Notes under the pieces: generated by a model | The model's input: only the letters and a program-made list of their open reading frames with translations | Databases searched by the model: none | Told to the model about the DNA's origin: nothing | Translations under genes and position numbers: made by a program | Part shown: positions 62,601 to 64,000 of the stretch, piece after piece | Numbering within the stretch: the stretch's first letter is position 1 | Layout of the letters: each line of letters starts with the position of its first letter | NCBI GenBank assembly: GCA_008360955.1 | Contig: LUCM01001670.1 | Location: forward strand, 1 to 64,000 | From: Fasciolopsis buskii | Lineage: Eukaryota > Platyhelminthes > Trematoda > Plagiorchiida > Fasciolidae | Reading direction: 5' to 3' | Length of the DNA stretch: 64,000 nucleotides

Positions 62601-64000
62601 TGGTCTTGCAGTAAATGTTTTTGTTAGCAGTGGATTCATGGTGCCTTCACCTGAGGAATGCGGCTAGGCACCAATAAAGAACGGCGTCTTTTGATCGGTG
62701 AATTTAAGCGTCTAGTAAAACAGGCAGAAAGGGGGCATCATTCTTTAGTTTTAGTCTAGTGGTTAAAACATGGAGAATAGAAGCAATATTCGGTTGCCGG
62801 TAGCCGGTAAGATTTGCTTCTCCATGGATGAATGCCATGTACTCAGATGATTGTCTAACTGAGAGACCTCAAAGACGTCCGATTATGGAGGCCGATTTAA
62901 GTATCCAGAGTGCACGAAAGGGTGATGGATGTGGACAGATGGACGCAAAGTGTCGGACCGACTGTCTAGCACCAGATAACGAGGGACCAAAAGAGAAATT
63001 TTGAGCTTAATATAAGCTAAACAATGGGCTCTGCTCTCCACGTTTCGCACATGAAAAAACTTCAAGTGTTCCATGCCATGATCTTTCCAACCCGACCATT
63101 TTAAACTTAAATCAGCCATCTACTCCTACCTTTATTTTGCTCATCTTGACGCATTTCGGACGGCTGGCCCACTTCTCAAATCCTTCCGTCTTCGGCGTAC
63201 ACCCAAAGTGTCTCAATTTCTGCCTAAAGCTTGACCTCTCATGAGTAAAACTGGCACCCTGAGACATTTTGCGTAGAAACCAGTCCTTCGGTTTTATTAT
63301 AGTAACCGAAAAGTCATTGTCTAGGAACAAGCCCATAAACCAAATAACCATGGATGGTTATAACCCCTTTATTAAGCACACCAAGCCGGCCAGTAGGTTG
63401 TTGCCTGGATTAAGTTAAGCGTGAATTTTGTTTTTTCCCTCTGTCATCTAATGCCAGGCGGCTTATCTGACACTTTATGGCCAGCAGTCCATATTCATAC
63501 GTCTCCAGTGAACTTAGAATGCAATAGCCCGCCTCCATAACCAGATAGTTTCAAGTTATGTGATCTCATCAGGCATTTGAGTATATGGCATTCATTCATG
63601 AAGATGCGAAAAGTAATGTTCCCGAAATGTGCCGGCCCATCGTGTCCATCTCCCATAGCTCCAAAGCTTTGTTCGTGGAAGGCGTGTAGGTCGATAGGCG
63701 CAAACTCTCTGTAATTCCATCAAGGCCAATTCATCTACGGTCGCCCAAAGTTTGGTGACTCCACACCTAATAACTTTCTGGAAATTGATCACAAGATGGT
63801 CATCTACCTTTATCATATTCTTGTCGGGTCCCGGACTTTTGCAATCAGTTCCCAGCCTGTAAAAGTCTCTTAAAAATCAACAAGCCACGATGGTCTAGCT
63901 ATCGCTCCTTGGACTCTTGACCGGTGTGTTTCATTCTTTTTGTTCTGCTCCCAAGAAACTGAGAACGTTTTGTACTGAAATCCCCGTTCAATTATTGACG
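59640..64000. other. Unassigned GC-richer DNA at the right edge
   Basis: A GTCTAGTGGTTAAAACATGG sequence near 62750 resembles a tRNA box A, without a good box B. Frames at 60956-61286, 62883-63351 and 63592-63816 (all minus) have no motif that I recognise, though some may belong to decayed mobile elements. Confidence 0.35.

Noticed and set aside
62740..62830. Possible tRNA box A (GTCTAGTGGTTAAAAC)
   Set aside because: The downstream position for box B reads GGTTGCCGG, too far from consensus.

Overview
This is a gene-poor, AT-rich eukaryotic window with no operons, no ribosome binding sites, no rRNA or tRNA genes and no CRISPR arrays. The only protein genes I can support are compact, intronless universal stress protein (USP) genes. 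These, together with Penelope-like elements carrying a GIY-YIG nuclease, CR1/Jockey-like non-LTR retrotransposons and tRNA-derived short repeats, suggest a parasitic flatworm (trematode or another neodermatan). That assignment is inference; I cannot name a species.

USP loci. There are four: a decayed pseudogene on the minus strand at about 4.6-5.0 kb, an intact divergent gene on the minus strand at 19.66-20.14 kb, and two almost identical 179-residue genes at 23.46 kb (plus) and 41.38-41.92 kb (minus). The last two are an inverted duplication of 586 bp that spans the TATA box and nearly all of the coding sequence. The intact proteins keep the USP fold pattern but lack the classical glycine-rich ATP-binding loop, so they probably act through a different ligand or through dimerisation. 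Each intact gene has a TATA box a short distance upstream, so each looks like an independently transcribed single-exon gene.

Mobile and repeated DNA. A degraded Penelope-like element (end of the reverse transcriptase, linker, GIY-YIG nuclease, 3' UTR) lies at 7.49-8.68 kb. A second copy of its 3' end lies at 30.44-30.71 kb. Two short related sequences at 29.32 and 36.51 kb look like decayed hammerhead ribozyme cores. A foldback structure with 769-bp arms and a 1.14-kb spacer occupies 9.44-12.12 kb. A short repeat family with a tRNA-like head has copies at about 26.0, 34.2, 45.1 and 47.5-47.8 kb; the last is a head-to-head pair. Further tRNA-like box A/box B pairs lie at 35.1 and 48.7 kb.

The last 15 kb (from about 49 kb) is visibly richer in G and C and holds two decayed non-LTR retrotransposons on the minus strand. 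One (57.5-59.6 kb) keeps endonuclease and reverse transcriptase pieces; the other (53.7-55.5 kb) keeps a linker and a reverse transcriptase with stops and a damaged catalytic motif. Most remaining DNA shows nothing I recognise.
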